DNA of 64,000 bases from an uncultured Alistipes sp. (GCA_944326035.1 CALVCS010000001.1:82922-146921), one strand, 5' to 3'. Positions 18,494-28,182 are shown, numbered from the stretch's first letter. Notes: generated by a model from the letters alone, not told the origin. Program-made: numbers and translations.

Positions 18494-19198
18494 TCACCAC
18501 CTTGTAGAATAGGCCTTTAACTGACGCCGTAACGCCAGATGTTCTCCCCCACACAACCGATCCAACAAGGCATGGAATCGTGGTCCGTGATTTTTATGCC
18601 GGGTATGACACAACTCATGCAAAATAATGTAATCGATCAGTGGATCGGGCAACTTCATCAAGTGAAGACTCAAGGAGATATCATTGTTGACCGAACAACT
18701 GCCCCATCGCGTCCGTGCATTGCGAATCGTCACCCGTCCGCAATGTAAGCCGGTTTGTCGGGAAAGTTCCGCCACCCTTCCCGGCAGATAGGCCTTCGCC
18801 TCGATCCGCCAGGCCTCTTCAATCCCGCGATGGATGGCCTCCTGCACCCGATCATCCTCCGGCGTCCATTCCGAGGGATAACGGACCTCTATGCGATCGG
18901 CCACGACCCGGACCTGCAAGCCCATTCCGGACACCGCCTCCAAATACAAATGATGAGCTCGGGTGGCATAGGGCGGAACGATCCGTTGCGGACGTCCCCG
19001 TTCCACCATTCGGGCACGTGCCCGTACCACCCAATCGGCTTTCGACTCCAAAAACCGCAACGCCTCCGACACATTCCCACGGGACGGCAAGGTCAGACGG
19101 ACTTCTCCCCCGGGACGTACGCTGATGGAGAGTCGACGAGCCCGCCGACTCGGACAGATGTGAATCTCTCCCAAGACGGGATGCTGATACGTTTTCAT
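18494..19198 (-). CDS. SprT/YgjP-like M48-type zinc metallopeptidase (DUF45)
   Basis: A 234-residue soluble protein of the YgjP/DUF45 family. The zinc motif HELCH is at residues 194-198, followed by the usual KNHGPRFHALLDRL, where the third ligand lies. The N-terminal half contains RRARRLSISVRPGGEVRLTLP, typical of the family. The biological substrate of YgjP proteins is not established. Its start codon lies two bases after the stop of the upstream beta-propeller gene, so translation may be coupled, although the two functions do not look related. Confidence 0.8.
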   Translation of the reverse strand: MKTYQHPVLGEIHICPSRRARRLSISVRPGGEVRLTLPSRGNVSEALRFLESKADWVVRARARMVERGRPQRIVPPYATRAHHLYLEAVSGMGLQVRVVADRIEVRYPSEWTPEDDRVQEAIHRGIEEAWRIEAKAYLPGRVAELSRQTGLHCGRVTIRNARTRWGSCSVNNDISLSLHLMKLPDPLIDYIILHELCHTRHKNHGPRFHALLDRLCGGEHLALRRQLKAYSTRW

Positions 19199-19200
19199 GG

Positions 19201-20289
19201 CTAATCTTCCTCCACAAAGGTGGCCTTCAGACTCAACTTACTCAACGTCCCGAACAGACCTTGTGCATCCTTCTTGAAAGCCGTAAAAAACATCGTAAAG
19301 GTACCATCCGCTTCCGGAATCAACGAGAGCGGCGTCCGCATCATCTCCCACCATCGGGTTACCGTTGGCTCCAACTCGAAATGGCGCAACGGACACCAAT
19401 TCACGCCGTCCCACGAAAGCGTATAACCCATTTTATTCACCCACGGGCCCCCATCGACAATGGCGATATAGACGCCATTCTCCAAGCGGCTCACAATGGG
19501 ATTTTCGGCGAAGCTCCGCAGATCGACCGGGTTGCGTTCGCTCATCCGATGCCAGGGGCCTTCGAGTCGATCGGCCTGGGCCAAGCCCACCTGCCACTGA
19601 CAGGTCGACATCTGTTGGGTCGTCGCACTCCCGTAAAATCCATACCACGTATCCCCGATCCGATACGGGAAGAAGGAATCCACCCCTTGATGTCCCTCCC
19701 AAGGATCGGGATCGACATCATAGCGCAGAATGATCTCCCGATCGGTATAAGGGCCGCCAAAGCCGTCGATTCCCTCCTTCTCCGACACCGCATGTTGAAT
19801 CACGCCGTCGAACCCGGCATTGCTTTTATCCGGTTCCGAAGGTTTGCCTTTATAGCAGACATAAAACAGATGCCAACGATGGTCTTCCTCCTGAAAAACC
19901 GGCATCGGTCCCCAAACCGCCGCCCGCTGAGAGGTACCCGTGAAGTCGCCATCCGACTGACGGATCGTCCCCACACGCTGCCAGGTGATTCCATCGGGCG
20001 AGCACCAATGTCCCAAGCGCATATTGACGCAATAGGGTTCCCCGACCATCTCGGCCGTCATCATATGATACATCGATCCCAATTTGACAACCCGTCCTCC
20101 CTCCAATCCATAATAGATATCTTCGGTATCGGGCGAGCCCCGATGAATCACCGTATCGGCACAGGCCACGACCTCAAAGCGCACGATCGTATCCTGTTCA
20201 CCGATCAGTCGGGGCTTCTTATCTCCGGCATGACACCCCACACCCCATAGAGTCACCAAAACCAGACCCCATCCAATCCATCTATGCAT
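19201..20289 (-). CDS. Exported beta-propeller glycoside hydrolase-like protein (GH43/GH32-like fold)
   Basis: 362 residues. The ATG at 20289 gives MHRWIGWGLVLVTLWGVGC, a hydrophobic leader ending in a cysteine that may be a lipidation site, although the lipobox is imperfect. The rest shows repeated short strands with propeller-type sequences, such as GHWCSPDGITWQRVG, RWHLFYVCYKG, DTWYGFYGSATT and SWDGVNWCPL. These are typical of five-bladed furanosidase folds. I do not recognise the exact family or substrate. A perfect 14-bp stem-loop separates it from the upstream large hydrolase gene, with which it is probably cotranscribed. Confidence 0.55.
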   Translation of the reverse strand: MHRWIGWGLVLVTLWGVGCHAGDKKPRLIGEQDTIVRFEVVACADTVIHRGSPDTEDIYYGLEGGRVVKLGSMYHMMTAEMVGEPYCVNMRLGHWCSPDGITWQRVGTIRQSDGDFTGTSQRAAVWGPMPVFQEEDHRWHLFYVCYKGKPSEPDKSNAGFDGVIQHAVSEKEGIDGFGGPYTDREIILRYDVDPDPWEGHQGVDSFFPYRIGDTWYGFYGSATTQQMSTCQWQVGLAQADRLEGPWHRMSERNPVDLRSFAENPIVSRLENGVYIAIVDGGPWVNKMGYTLSWDGVNWCPLRHFELEPTVTRWWEMMRTPLSLIPEADGTFTMFFTAFKKDAQGLFGTLSKLSLKATFVEED

Positions 20290-20305
20290 AATTCCACTAT
20301 TTAGG

Positions 20306-20337
20306 ATTGGAGGGCGTCCCCACGGACGCCCTCCAAT
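20306..20337 (-). repeat. Perfect 14-bp inverted repeat between two glycosidase genes
   Basis: ATTGGAGGGCGTCC (20306-20319) and GGACGCCCTCCAAT (20324-20337) flank a four-base loop. No T tract follows on the coding strand, so an mRNA-stabilising or processing hairpin is as likely as a terminator. Confidence 0.75.
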
Positions 20338-20357
20338 CAATATTCGTTATGGTTATT

Positions 20358-23300
20358 TTAATGTTCCGCTTCATAGAAGGCAAAACGGCTCTTCAACCCG
20401 AACGGCGTCAGGTAATAGTCCGAAGCCTTCCGTCCCGGTTCGATATTCTGCCAGCGATCCGGACCGGCATACCCGTCGTAAGGCCGGAAATGAGGCCCCA
20501 TCAGGTTCTGTAAGCTGCCGACGACGCGAACTTCGACCCGATTGGCCCCCTTCTGCACATAAGGCGTCACATCCAATGCATACGGTTCGGCAAAGATCAC
20601 CCCGGCTTTGCGGTCATTGATCCACACCTGAACCAACGACCCGTTCCAATCGTCCACTTTGAGAATGTGCCGTTTGTCCGGATGACGCACATCGTAGAAC
20701 TCGGTGTAACGCATCTCCCACGGATAGAACGGGGCCCCCAGGGCCTGCCAATCCTTGAGCGTGTTGTCTTTCTTTTCGGGCACGATCACCCAGCGATCAT
20801 CCCGGTTCACCACATCGAAATGGCCCAACACATACACCGCAGCCAACTCGGTGAACACCGTCGGATGTTCGGCGCTGATTTCGATGATATTTTCGCCCAC
20901 CTTGACATGCGGGCCGATCGTAATGCGCTTGAAATCTTCATCGACCATGAAATAGTAACCGCCGCGCACTACCTGCCCGTTGATCTTCACGGTATAGAGA
21001 TTCGGATTTTCCACCACCATCACCATCGAGGCCATATCCACTTTGGGATCGGTCACCGTAAAGCGATAGGTCGCCGTAAATCCCGGGGCCTTCGACAAAT
21101 CGAGATCGACGATTTCACGCCCGTATTGCACGGCCCGATACCAGGGATTCCCCGGCAATCCGGCTTTTTGGAACACCTTGTCGCAAGCGTCGGTCCAATA
21201 CACGTTCCGATATGTCTCCCCTCCGCAGGTCAGGTCCATAAAGTCGAGCAACAGGACGTTTTCTTTCAACCGTTCGATCTTCATCGGACGCATCGGTTCC
21301 AACAACGTCAACTGCCCCGGATCGCTCACCGACTGAGCGGCCACCGGCGTATCCGAAAAACGCAACAATACACTACCGGCCGGTTCCACCCGCACCGATA
21401 CCGTCACCCGATCACCCGTAGAGGTACTGGGAACTTCATAATTCTTGCCATCCATGGCATCCATACGAACCACATATTTCCCGGGTAACGTCACCGTCAC
21501 GTTCGAGGCCTCGTCCATCGAAGCGTTGGTTAGCAACAGCAACTGTCCATCCGAGAATTGTCGACGATGGTGATAGAGATCACCTCCCTGCACCTGTTGG
21601 AAATCGATCTGCGTTTTGTCACGCAAGTAGGTATCCATCAACGCTTCGTCACACTTTTCGGCACGGATCACCCGATCCGACGCAAAGAAGTGGGCAGCCT
21701 CTTCACTGTACGCTCCATTCACCAGGGTCGGAACACCCAGCGCGATAATCCGTCCCCCGGCCGCCGCAAACTGTTGCAGCAACGAGAAGGTCTTTCCTTC
21801 CAGATTCTCGGTCAAGGCCGGAATTACGAACGTTCCATACGAACGTTTTCCGACCACCAAACGATTGCCTTTCACCGACGCGTGATCATGCATAATCGCT
21901 TCGCAGCCCAAATCATACTCTACCTGTGCCTTTTCCAGTTGGGTCACCAATTGCTGAAAAGCCTGGCCGATCCGTTTCGCCTGATTCCCCGGAGTCGATT
22001 CCACATACTGATTGTACATCCACACCGAAGTGGTGGGTTCCAGCACCAAAATATCGTTGATCTGATCGCCCATACTCATAGCGGCACTCATGCGACCGTT
22101 ATAGTCGTTGAGCAGATGATAGTCGCTCCACCAGGTCGCTGCCCGGCTGAATTCGGGGGGATAGTCGGTCTTGCGCGAACCCAACAGACTCATGTGCGAC
22201 AGATGCTGATTCACGAAATTGACGCCCAACACATACTGCCAGTCAGCCAGTCGTTTGAAATCCTTGAATGTTGCATTCCATCCGGCACCTCCATACGTTT
22301 CGCTCAGCACCCGCTGACGCCCCAACTGATTGGCCACGCTGCGGACCTCCTTCACCGAACGAATGTTGCCGAACTGAGCGTTGGGGGACGTTTCGTCGAA
22401 CTGGTTAAACAACATATCGATGCCCGGCATCTGCTGCCAAGCGGCCATCGCCATGTTATCGGGTACGCCGGTCGTCGTGGGCCACATGTGTTCCCAATAG
22501 TGTCCGGTCCAGACAATGCCCTTATCGGCACAGTATTCATACCACGGTTTGGCCCACCGTTCGACAAACAAACGGGACAACAACGCGAAATAATCGTGAC
22601 GCACTTTCTTCCAGTCGCCCACCTCTTCGTGCAAGGCCGGCAGCTGAGCGCTCAAATCGTATCCGTAGGTCTGTTCAAACACCTCGAACAGATCGGGCGT
22701 CCACCGCACCCCGCCCGGAGAGACAATCTCCGGCTCATCGGTGAAAATGCCCTCGATATTCAACTTCAGATCGCCTTCCAGATTCTTTTCATACCCGCTC
22801 ATGGTCACCTTCATAAACTGTTGGGTGACACCCGGTTTGAGCAGATCGACATAGGAGGTTCCCCCCATCCAGGCCGAAGGCTGATAGTAGGTCTTTTCGT
22901 ACAAATAAAATTTGCCTTTCTTACCGGCCATTTTGGCAGCCTTGTCGGTGATGTTCGTCAATTTACCCTTTTTCTCGCTGACAATCACCGTATAAGCCGA
23001 CACATCATCCGGCATCACATCGACCACCGTCGGTTTCAAGCCCTGTCCCTGATTATACGATTCCGGCATGGTGCGGGGTACATGGCCTCCCGCAAAACCG
23101 CTGGGATACGAATTCTCGTCATATAACCACACATTCAGGCCGAATTCATGACCACGGCGAACGGTATAAGCCACCAAATCGAACCATTCCTGCGAGAGAT
23201 ATTCCGTCGACAGCCCCGGACGCGGATGGATAAACACCCCTCCACATCCCTGTTCGCGAAACTCCCGCAACATATTGTCGATTTGATACTGAGAGACCTC

Positions 23301-23456
23301 CATGTTCCACACCATAAAAGGAGCGGTTCGGTAGGTTTTGCTGGGTTCCGAGAACTCCTCCAGCAAATCGTGCATCGATTGTTTGGGTTGCGGCTGAGCC
23401 GAGGCCGTGACACAAAGGGTCGCTGCAGCCAACACAGCCGTGAAAATAGATTTCAT
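20358..23456 (-). CDS. Very large exported glycoside hydrolase, GH106-like (possible alpha-L-rhamnosidase)
   Basis: About 1032 residues. The ATG at 23456 begins a signal peptide (MKSIFTAVLAAATLCVTASA|QP). The N-terminal half is a barrel with FMVWNMEVSQYQIDNMLREF, GGVFIHPRPGL, EWFDLVAYTVRRGHEFGLNVWLYDENSYPSG and later EGIFTDEPE. Such motifs occur in the group of large hydrolases that includes GH106 rhamnosidases. The C-terminal third is beta-rich with galactose-binding-like segments (YPWEMRYTEFYDVRHPDKR...). The family assignment is tentative. The nearby rhamnose operon and GH78 genes support action on rhamnosides. It diverges from the corrinoid-activator-like gene. Confidence 0.6.
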   Translation of the reverse strand: MKSIFTAVLAAATLCVTASAQPQPKQSMHDLLEEFSEPSKTYRTAPFMVWNMEVSQYQIDNMLREFREQGCGGVFIHPRPGLSTEYLSQEWFDLVAYTVRRGHEFGLNVWLYDENSYPSGFAGGHVPRTMPESYNQGQGLKPTVVDVMPDDVSAYTVIVSEKKGKLTNITDKAAKMAGKKGKFYLYEKTYYQPSAWMGGTSYVDLLKPGVTQQFMKVTMSGYEKNLEGDLKLNIEGIFTDEPEIVSPGGVRWTPDLFEVFEQTYGYDLSAQLPALHEEVGDWKKVRHDYFALLSRLFVERWAKPWYEYCADKGIVWTGHYWEHMWPTTTGVPDNMAMAAWQQMPGIDMLFNQFDETSPNAQFGNIRSVKEVRSVANQLGRQRVLSETYGGAGWNATFKDFKRLADWQYVLGVNFVNQHLSHMSLLGSRKTDYPPEFSRAATWWSDYHLLNDYNGRMSAAMSMGDQINDILVLEPTTSVWMYNQYVESTPGNQAKRIGQAFQQLVTQLEKAQVEYDLGCEAIMHDHASVKGNRLVVGKRSYGTFVIPALTENLEGKTFSLLQQFAAAGGRIIALGVPTLVNGAYSEEAAHFFASDRVIRAEKCDEALMDTYLRDKTQIDFQQVQGGDLYHHRRQFSDGQLLLLTNASMDEASNVTVTLPGKYVVRMDAMDGKNYEVPSTSTGDRVTVSVRVEPAGSVLLRFSDTPVAAQSVSDPGQLTLLEPMRPMKIERLKENVLLLDFMDLTCGGETYRNVYWTDACDKVFQKAGLPGNPWYRAVQYGREIVDLDLSKAPGFTATYRFTVTDPKVDMASMVMVVENPNLYTVKINGQVVRGGYYFMVDEDFKRITIGPHVKVGENIIEISAEHPTVFTELAAVYVLGHFDVVNRDDRWVIVPEKKDNTLKDWQALGAPFYPWEMRYTEFYDVRHPDKRHILKVDDWNGSLVQVWINDRKAGVIFAEPYALDVTPYVQKGANRVEVRVVGSLQNLMGPHFRPYDGYAGPDRWQNIEPGRKASDYYLTPFGLKSRFAFYEAEH

Positions 23457-23506
23457 AAAATAGTAATTTAGGTTAGTGATTTCAAAAGACACTGCTCTCG
23501 ATCATT

Positions 23507-23536
23507 CAAAGATACGATTATTTTTCATGGTACAAA
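23507..23536 (-). promoter_or_regulatory. Bacteroidetes promoter of the GH106-like gene
   Basis: On the minus strand a -7 box TATCTTTG (23514-23507) has TTTG (23536-23533) 18 bases upstream as -33. The start codon lies 50 bases downstream. Confidence 0.65.
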
Positions 23537-23554
23537 ACCGGTTGACCGTACCAA

Positions 23555-23586
23555 TTTGCAAATCCCGGAAGCATTCTCTACCTTTG
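23555..23586 (+). promoter_or_regulatory. Bacteroidetes promoter of the ASKHA/ferredoxin gene
   Basis: TTTG (23555-23558) and TACCTTTG (23579-23586) are separated by 20 bases, an exact fit to the -33/-7 pattern. It is back to back with the promoter of the divergent hydrolase, so one regulator could control both. Confidence 0.75.
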
Positions 23587-23650
23587 ATCGGTCCAAAACA
23601 CCGGGACACAGCTATTTTTAACCCATCTCTAACCCATATCACAACCCATC

Positions 23651-25159
23651 ATGAATCATTCTACGACCTGTCAGATCACCCTTGCTCCCCTGGGGCGTGT
23701 ACTGACCGTTCCTCGGGGCTCCAACCTCGGTGACGCCATTCACGAACTCGGTCTGGAGTTTCCCTGTGGCGGCAAAGGAATCTGCGGGAATTGCAAAGTG
23801 CGCCTCTTGGCTGGCCATATCGCCCTGGATCCCCTCCACGAAGCTGTTCTGAAACGGAAAAAATTGGGGCCCGAATGGCGTTTAGCCTGTTTGAGCCGGG
23901 TCGACGAAGACATCACGATCGAAGTAGCCCAATTCGAAAATATCGTACTGGCCGATGAAACGCCGTTTCAGTTTACGCCTCGGGCCCAATGCGGGATCGC
24001 CGTCGATCTAGGATCGACGACCCTGGTCTCGCAACTGCTCGACATGGAGAGCGGGCAAGTGCTGTCCGTCCAAACGGCCCTGAACCCGCAAGCCGTCTAT
24101 GGCGCCGACATCATGTCCCGTATCAGCTATGCCCTGCAGAGCCCCGAACAGGCCGAACGACTCACCTCGCTCATCCGCCATACCGTCGGCGCGCAGGTCG
24201 AAGAGCTGGCCGCACAAGCCACCCGGCCGATCGGTCGGGTACGCATCGTCGGCAATACCGTCATGCACCACCTGTTCTGCGGATTGGATGTCACGCCGCT
24301 GGCTACCTATCCGTTCGAATCGCCACACAACGGGATGGTCCATTTCACCCCGGCCGATCTGGGTTGGCAGATCGACGCCTCGATCGACATCACCTTTCTG
24401 CCCAACATCGGCAGTTTCGTCGGCAGCGACATCTTGGCCGGCATCTATGCCGCCGGGATGTTCTCCTCGTCCTCCCCTCGGGTCTTGGTCGATCTGGGCA
24501 CCAACGGAGAAATCGCCGTGGGAAACCGCGACGGCATCGCTTGCGCCTCGACGGCTGCCGGCCCCGCTTTCGAAGGGAGTAACATCTCCTGCGGCATGCG
24601 GGCCAGTACCGGTGCCATCTCCTCCATCACCCTGAAAGAGGGGCATCACGAATGCCATGTCATCGGTTCTGTTCCCGCCAAAGGCATCTGCGGAAGCGGA
24701 TTGATCGACGCCATCTACTTAGGCGTCACCCAGGGAGAGATCGACGAACAAGGGGTCATCCGCCACGAACCCAAAATCCTGCCCCTCACCGACAAGGTAC
24801 ATCTCGAACAACAGGACATTCGCGAGTTCCAACTGGCTAAAGCGGCCGTGGCGACCGGGGTGGAACTGCTGCTTCATGAGCAGCATCTGACCCACGCTGA
24901 AATCGACAAGATGTTCATTGCCGGCGGATTCGGCAACTACATCAACCTGGAACATGCCACGTCGTTGGGATTATTGGAGTTTGCCCCCTCCCAAATCGTC
25001 AAACTGAGCAACAGCGCCCTGATCGGAGCCAAAATGTTCCTCTTCCAGGACGATGAGTTTATCAATCAGTTGGTGCCCCGCACACGGCACATCTCCTTGG
25101 AGAGCAACCCGGCCTTTCTGGACACCTTCTGCCAGAAGATTCTCTTCACGACGCACTAA
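23651..25159 (+). CDS. 2Fe-2S/ASKHA corrinoid-activation-like protein (RACo/DUF4445 family)
   Basis: A 502-residue protein with two parts. The N-terminal plant-type ferredoxin domain has four cysteines at 39, 45, 48 and 80 (PCGGKGICGNC ... RLAC), suited to one [2Fe-2S] cluster. The remainder is the DUF4445 actin-fold ATPase (GIAVDLGSTTLVSQLLD, IVGNTVMHHLFCG, LVDLGTNGEIAVG, GICGSGLIDAIY, FIAGGFGNYINLEHA). Relatives such as RACo and RamA use ATP to re-reduce inactive Co(II) corrinoid proteins in methyltransferase systems. No corrinoid protein or methyltransferase is in the window, so its partner is unknown. A bidirectional terminator follows. Confidence 0.85.
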   Translation: MNHSTTCQITLAPLGRVLTVPRGSNLGDAIHELGLEFPCGGKGICGNCKVRLLAGHIALDPLHEAVLKRKKLGPEWRLACLSRVDEDITIEVAQFENIVLADETPFQFTPRAQCGIAVDLGSTTLVSQLLDMESGQVLSVQTALNPQAVYGADIMSRISYALQSPEQAERLTSLIRHTVGAQVEELAAQATRPIGRVRIVGNTVMHHLFCGLDVTPLATYPFESPHNGMVHFTPADLGWQIDASIDITFLPNIGSFVGSDILAGIYAAGMFSSSSPRVLVDLGTNGEIAVGNRDGIACASTAAGPAFEGSNISCGMRASTGAISSITLKEGHHECHVIGSVPAKGICGSGLIDAIYLGVTQGEIDEQGVIRHEPKILPLTDKVHLEQQDIREFQLAKAAVATGVELLLHEQHLTHAEIDKMFIAGGFGNYINLEHATSLGLLEFAPSQIVKLSNSALIGAKMFLFQDDEFINQLVPRTRHISLESNPAFLDTFCQKILFTTH

Positions 25160-25170
25160 CATCTATCCCC

Positions 25171-25214
25171 ATAAAGAAAGCGGGGTGCCCATCCGGACAC
25201 CCCGCTTTCTTTAT
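25171..25214. terminator. Bidirectional terminator between converging genes
   Basis: Twenty-base arms with one mismatch (GAAAGCGGGGTG ... CACCCCGCTTTC core, flanked by A and T runs) surround a four-base loop. It serves both the ASKHA gene and the heparinase-fold gene. Confidence 0.9.
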
Positions 25215-25226
25215 CTCACTGTACGT

Positions 25227-27137
25227 CTATTCAAACTTGGCAAAATCATACGGAATCTGAGGCTCTGCCTGCAACTCTCCGGGCATCAACCAAACCGTGA
25301 TGTCCGACGTGGCATTCAAGGGAAGTTCTGCCTCAAAACCGATGAACTGCGTTCCCGGATTCGGGGAGTTGAACGTATAGTTAGGTTCCGTGCTCCAGGT
25401 GGTCAGTTTCACCGGGAAGGGCGCTTTGACCTGCATATAAAGAACCTTACCGTCTTTTTCCAGCCGTGCGGTGGTATCGGACAAGAAAGTCACCTGATCG
25501 GCCTCCGTCACCATATTCCAATGCAACGCCGTGAAACGGTTGGTCGTCAGGCGATCCTGAATCACCGCATACTGGCCGTCTACCAGCGATACAGCACGCA
25601 ACGCCCGGGCAATCTGCGGGGCATAAACCTGGCTCAGATCCGAAGCCACACACATCAGCCCCTCTTTCCGCACCACATCATCGATATTGGCATGTACGCT
25701 GATCTTCTGCGGTTTATCATTAAACGTCAGGGTATTGTGCGCCTGATTGCGATACCGAAACACGTCCCAGCGTTGTGATTCCTGTTCCCGCAGCCACAAA
25801 TCCACGCCGCGACTTTCCAGTTGATTGTACTGTTCACCACCCAGATCGAGGGCCCAACGAACCCCATCCGCTTCCAGGAAGAACGATCCGACATCCATGT
25901 GGGCATGATTCAGACCGGCTTGTCCAGCCTTGAAGGCGAGGTAGACGGCCCCCGGGTCCTCCCACGACGAGCGCATAACCGCCACCGGCGAACCGCCGCG
26001 ACCCATATAAAAACAGTCGGACGGCACCTCCGGATTCGACAACGGAGCTTGCGAACCGGCCCCCCACAACATCACCAACGGCAACACCCGATTGGACAGG
26101 AAACTATGGGCAGTATCAGCTTCGAACAGCCGTTTTTGTTGATACAGCAAGGCCGGATTCCCGGTTTTCCCGTAGAACCAAAAGACCGTCGGATTGAACA
26201 TCGGACGCGGCCCGTTATCCGAATAGTTGAACTGGCTGAGTCCCGGCGTAATCATCACCTGCGAAAACAAACCGGTCTGCATGAAACCGGGCGTTTCCGA
26301 CAAGCCGAAATCGGTCCCCAGCGCCTTTTCCAGGGCCGACAGGAACAACACATTATAGGTCGTTCCATAGTCCCAGTAATCGATGCCTTCGGGGTAGGCC
26401 CCATCCGGTCCATATTCGTGCATCGGTTTGCGGATCGTGGCAATCGCCCGGTTAATATAGGGACGCACCCCTTCCGGGTCGAGATCATACAACGCCAACG
26501 CCGCAAACGTCACCCCGCCATTGCAGACCTGATTCCAGTTGTGTTCGGCCGTCAACCACCAGTGCGAATCGTCCGCCGTATCAAGTCCTTTTTCTTTCAG
26601 GGCCCGAGCGATCGTATCGCGCGACTCCTGCGACAGATAATCGTAGAACCAGTCGTACCCGATGGCCAAAGCCGTCATCATCTCCCCGACATCCAGATAG
26701 TGCGACGGGTTCCAGTCGACAAACGACGAAGCTTTGAGCATCTCTTTTTCCGCCCGTTCCGCATATTTCTTATCGCCGGTCATCCGCCAGGCATAACCCA
26801 AATAGAGAATCCGACGAACATTCTCCCGGCTCGTGCTCAACAGTCGCATCCCGATCTTCACCCGTTCATTCACGGGAAGCTCCACGATGCGATCAGCCTC
26901 CTGCAAAATCAGTGCATGCAACTGACTCCAGTAAGCATCCGCCTTGATTTTTTTCTTCAGGGCCTTCTCTTCCCCCTTGAACCACAACAGCCGCGGATGG
27001 GCCGGTACGGTCGTCTCGGCGGTCAGGGGACCGGAAACTGTCGCCAAGGTAGCCACCGGCTTCTCTTGCGCAACCACGGGACCTCCGACCAACAGACCCG
27101 CCAAAAGGGCATAACACCAAATTTTCAATTTTTTCAT
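25227..27137 (-). CDS. Heparinase II/III-family polysaccharide lyase, exported
   Basis: A 636-residue protein with a signal peptide (MKKLKIWCYALLAGLLVGGPVVA|QE). The N-terminal part is an alpha/alpha toroid, with YLGYAWRMTGDKKYAERAEKE and AIGYDWFYDYLS. The C-terminal part is a beta-sandwich beginning near AGLNHAHMDVGSFFLEADGVRWALDLG, the heparinase II/III hallmark with its active-site histidine. Families PL12, PL15, PL17 and PL21 share this fold, and the substrate is a uronate-containing polysaccharide of unknown type. No sulfatases are nearby, so a non-sulfated pectic or alginate-like substrate is more likely than a host glycosaminoglycan. This last point is inference. Confidence 0.78.
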   Translation of the reverse strand: MKKLKIWCYALLAGLLVGGPVVAQEKPVATLATVSGPLTAETTVPAHPRLLWFKGEEKALKKKIKADAYWSQLHALILQEADRIVELPVNERVKIGMRLLSTSRENVRRILYLGYAWRMTGDKKYAERAEKEMLKASSFVDWNPSHYLDVGEMMTALAIGYDWFYDYLSQESRDTIARALKEKGLDTADDSHWWLTAEHNWNQVCNGGVTFAALALYDLDPEGVRPYINRAIATIRKPMHEYGPDGAYPEGIDYWDYGTTYNVLFLSALEKALGTDFGLSETPGFMQTGLFSQVMITPGLSQFNYSDNGPRPMFNPTVFWFYGKTGNPALLYQQKRLFEADTAHSFLSNRVLPLVMLWGAGSQAPLSNPEVPSDCFYMGRGGSPVAVMRSSWEDPGAVYLAFKAGQAGLNHAHMDVGSFFLEADGVRWALDLGGEQYNQLESRGVDLWLREQESQRWDVFRYRNQAHNTLTFNDKPQKISVHANIDDVVRKEGLMCVASDLSQVYAPQIARALRAVSLVDGQYAVIQDRLTTNRFTALHWNMVTEADQVTFLSDTTARLEKDGKVLYMQVKAPFPVKLTTWSTEPNYTFNSPNPGTQFIGFEAELPLNATSDITVWLMPGELQAEPQIPYDFAKFE

Positions 27138-27225
27138 GAAGGATTCATTTAGCAGTTTAAGTAAGTAGTGTGGGAACGTTCGACGCGTTCCTCCAAATCA
27201 TCTCCGAAATCAGGACCGGCCACGA

Positions 27226-28182
27226 CTACCCGGCCAGCGAAACATTGAAAAATTCCACAATCCCGACCACTTCATTGGCTTCGTTCACCACCACGATCGA
27301 GTGGATTTTATAATTACGCATCATCTCTTCAGCCACGACAATCCGTTGATCCGGCAGAATGGTTTTCGGCGTACGGGTCATCACCTCCTGGGCCTGAATG
27401 TTGAAGAACTCCGCTTTATATTTGGCCATTGCCCGACGAACATCCCCATCGGTAATGACCCCGATCAACTTCCCGTTCTCGACAACGGCTGCAATGCCCA
27501 AACGGGCATCGCTAATGGCGATAATCACATCGCCCAAGGTGGTCGTTTTGTCCACCAACGGCAGGTTGTCGTGACGCATCACATCCTGAACGCGCGTCAA
27601 CAAACGACGTCCCAGACTGCCCCCCGGATGAAATACCGCGTAGTCTTCGGCTTTGAAATTCCGTTCGGTCAGCAACGCAACGGCCAACGCATCCCCCATC
27701 ACCAAGGTCGCCGTCGTCGAAGAGGTCGGCGCCAGATTCAACGGACAGGCTTCGCGTTCCACCCCAATGTTCAGATGGTAATGGGCATGTTTGGCCAACG
27801 TCGATTCGGGATTACCGGTCATGGCAATCACCACGTTCTTATTGTGTTCGAAAAAGGGAATCAACTTCAGGATCTCATCCGTCTGTCCCGAATTGGCAAT
27901 GGCGATCACCACATCGCGCGGTTCGATCATCCCCAAGTCTCCATGATAGGCCTCGCCCGGATGCATGAAAAAGGAGGGGGTCCCGGTACTGGCCAAGGTG
28001 GCAGCAATCTTCTTGCCGATAATCCCCGATTTTCCCATCCCCGTTACAATGACCTTACCGTCGCTGGCCAAAATCGCCTTGACCGCTTTCTCGAAGTCAT
28101 CCGTCAACTGGGTCAGCAGATGACGTACCGCATCGGCTTCGGTATTGATCGTGTGCACAGCACTCGCTCTAATGTCACTCAT
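27226..28182 (-). CDS. kdsD: D-arabinose-5-phosphate isomerase (KpsF/GutQ family)
   Basis: A 318-residue protein with an N-terminal SIS sugar isomerase domain (VIVTGMGKSGIIGKKIA, MHPGEAYHGDLG, NSGQTDEI) and two C-terminal CBS repeats (from about 205). It converts ribulose 5-phosphate to arabinose 5-phosphate, the first step toward KDO for lipopolysaccharide. The lyase gene lies 88 bases downstream on the same strand, with no evident functional link. A -7-like TAAATTTG on the minus strand at 28396-28389 could start its transcript and would leave a leader of about 200 bases. Confidence 0.92.
   Translation of the reverse strand: MSDIRASAVHTINTEADAVRHLLTQLTDDFEKAVKAILASDGKVIVTGMGKSGIIGKKIAATLASTGTPSFFMHPGEAYHGDLGMIEPRDVVIAIANSGQTDEILKLIPFFEHNKNVVIAMTGNPESTLAKHAHYHLNIGVEREACPLNLAPTSSTTATLVMGDALAVALLTERNFKAEDYAVFHPGGSLGRRLLTRVQDVMRHDNLPLVDKTTTLGDVIIAISDARLGIAAVVENGKLIGVITDGDVRRAMAKYKAEFFNIQAQEVMTRTPKTILPDQRIVVAEEMMRNYKIHSIVVVNEANEVVGIVEFFNVSLAG

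Noticed and set aside
18715..19204. Plus-strand frames opposite the YgjP-like protease
   Set aside because: The minus-strand gene has the HELCH zinc motif and the family N-terminus. The opposite frames are P/R-rich shadows.
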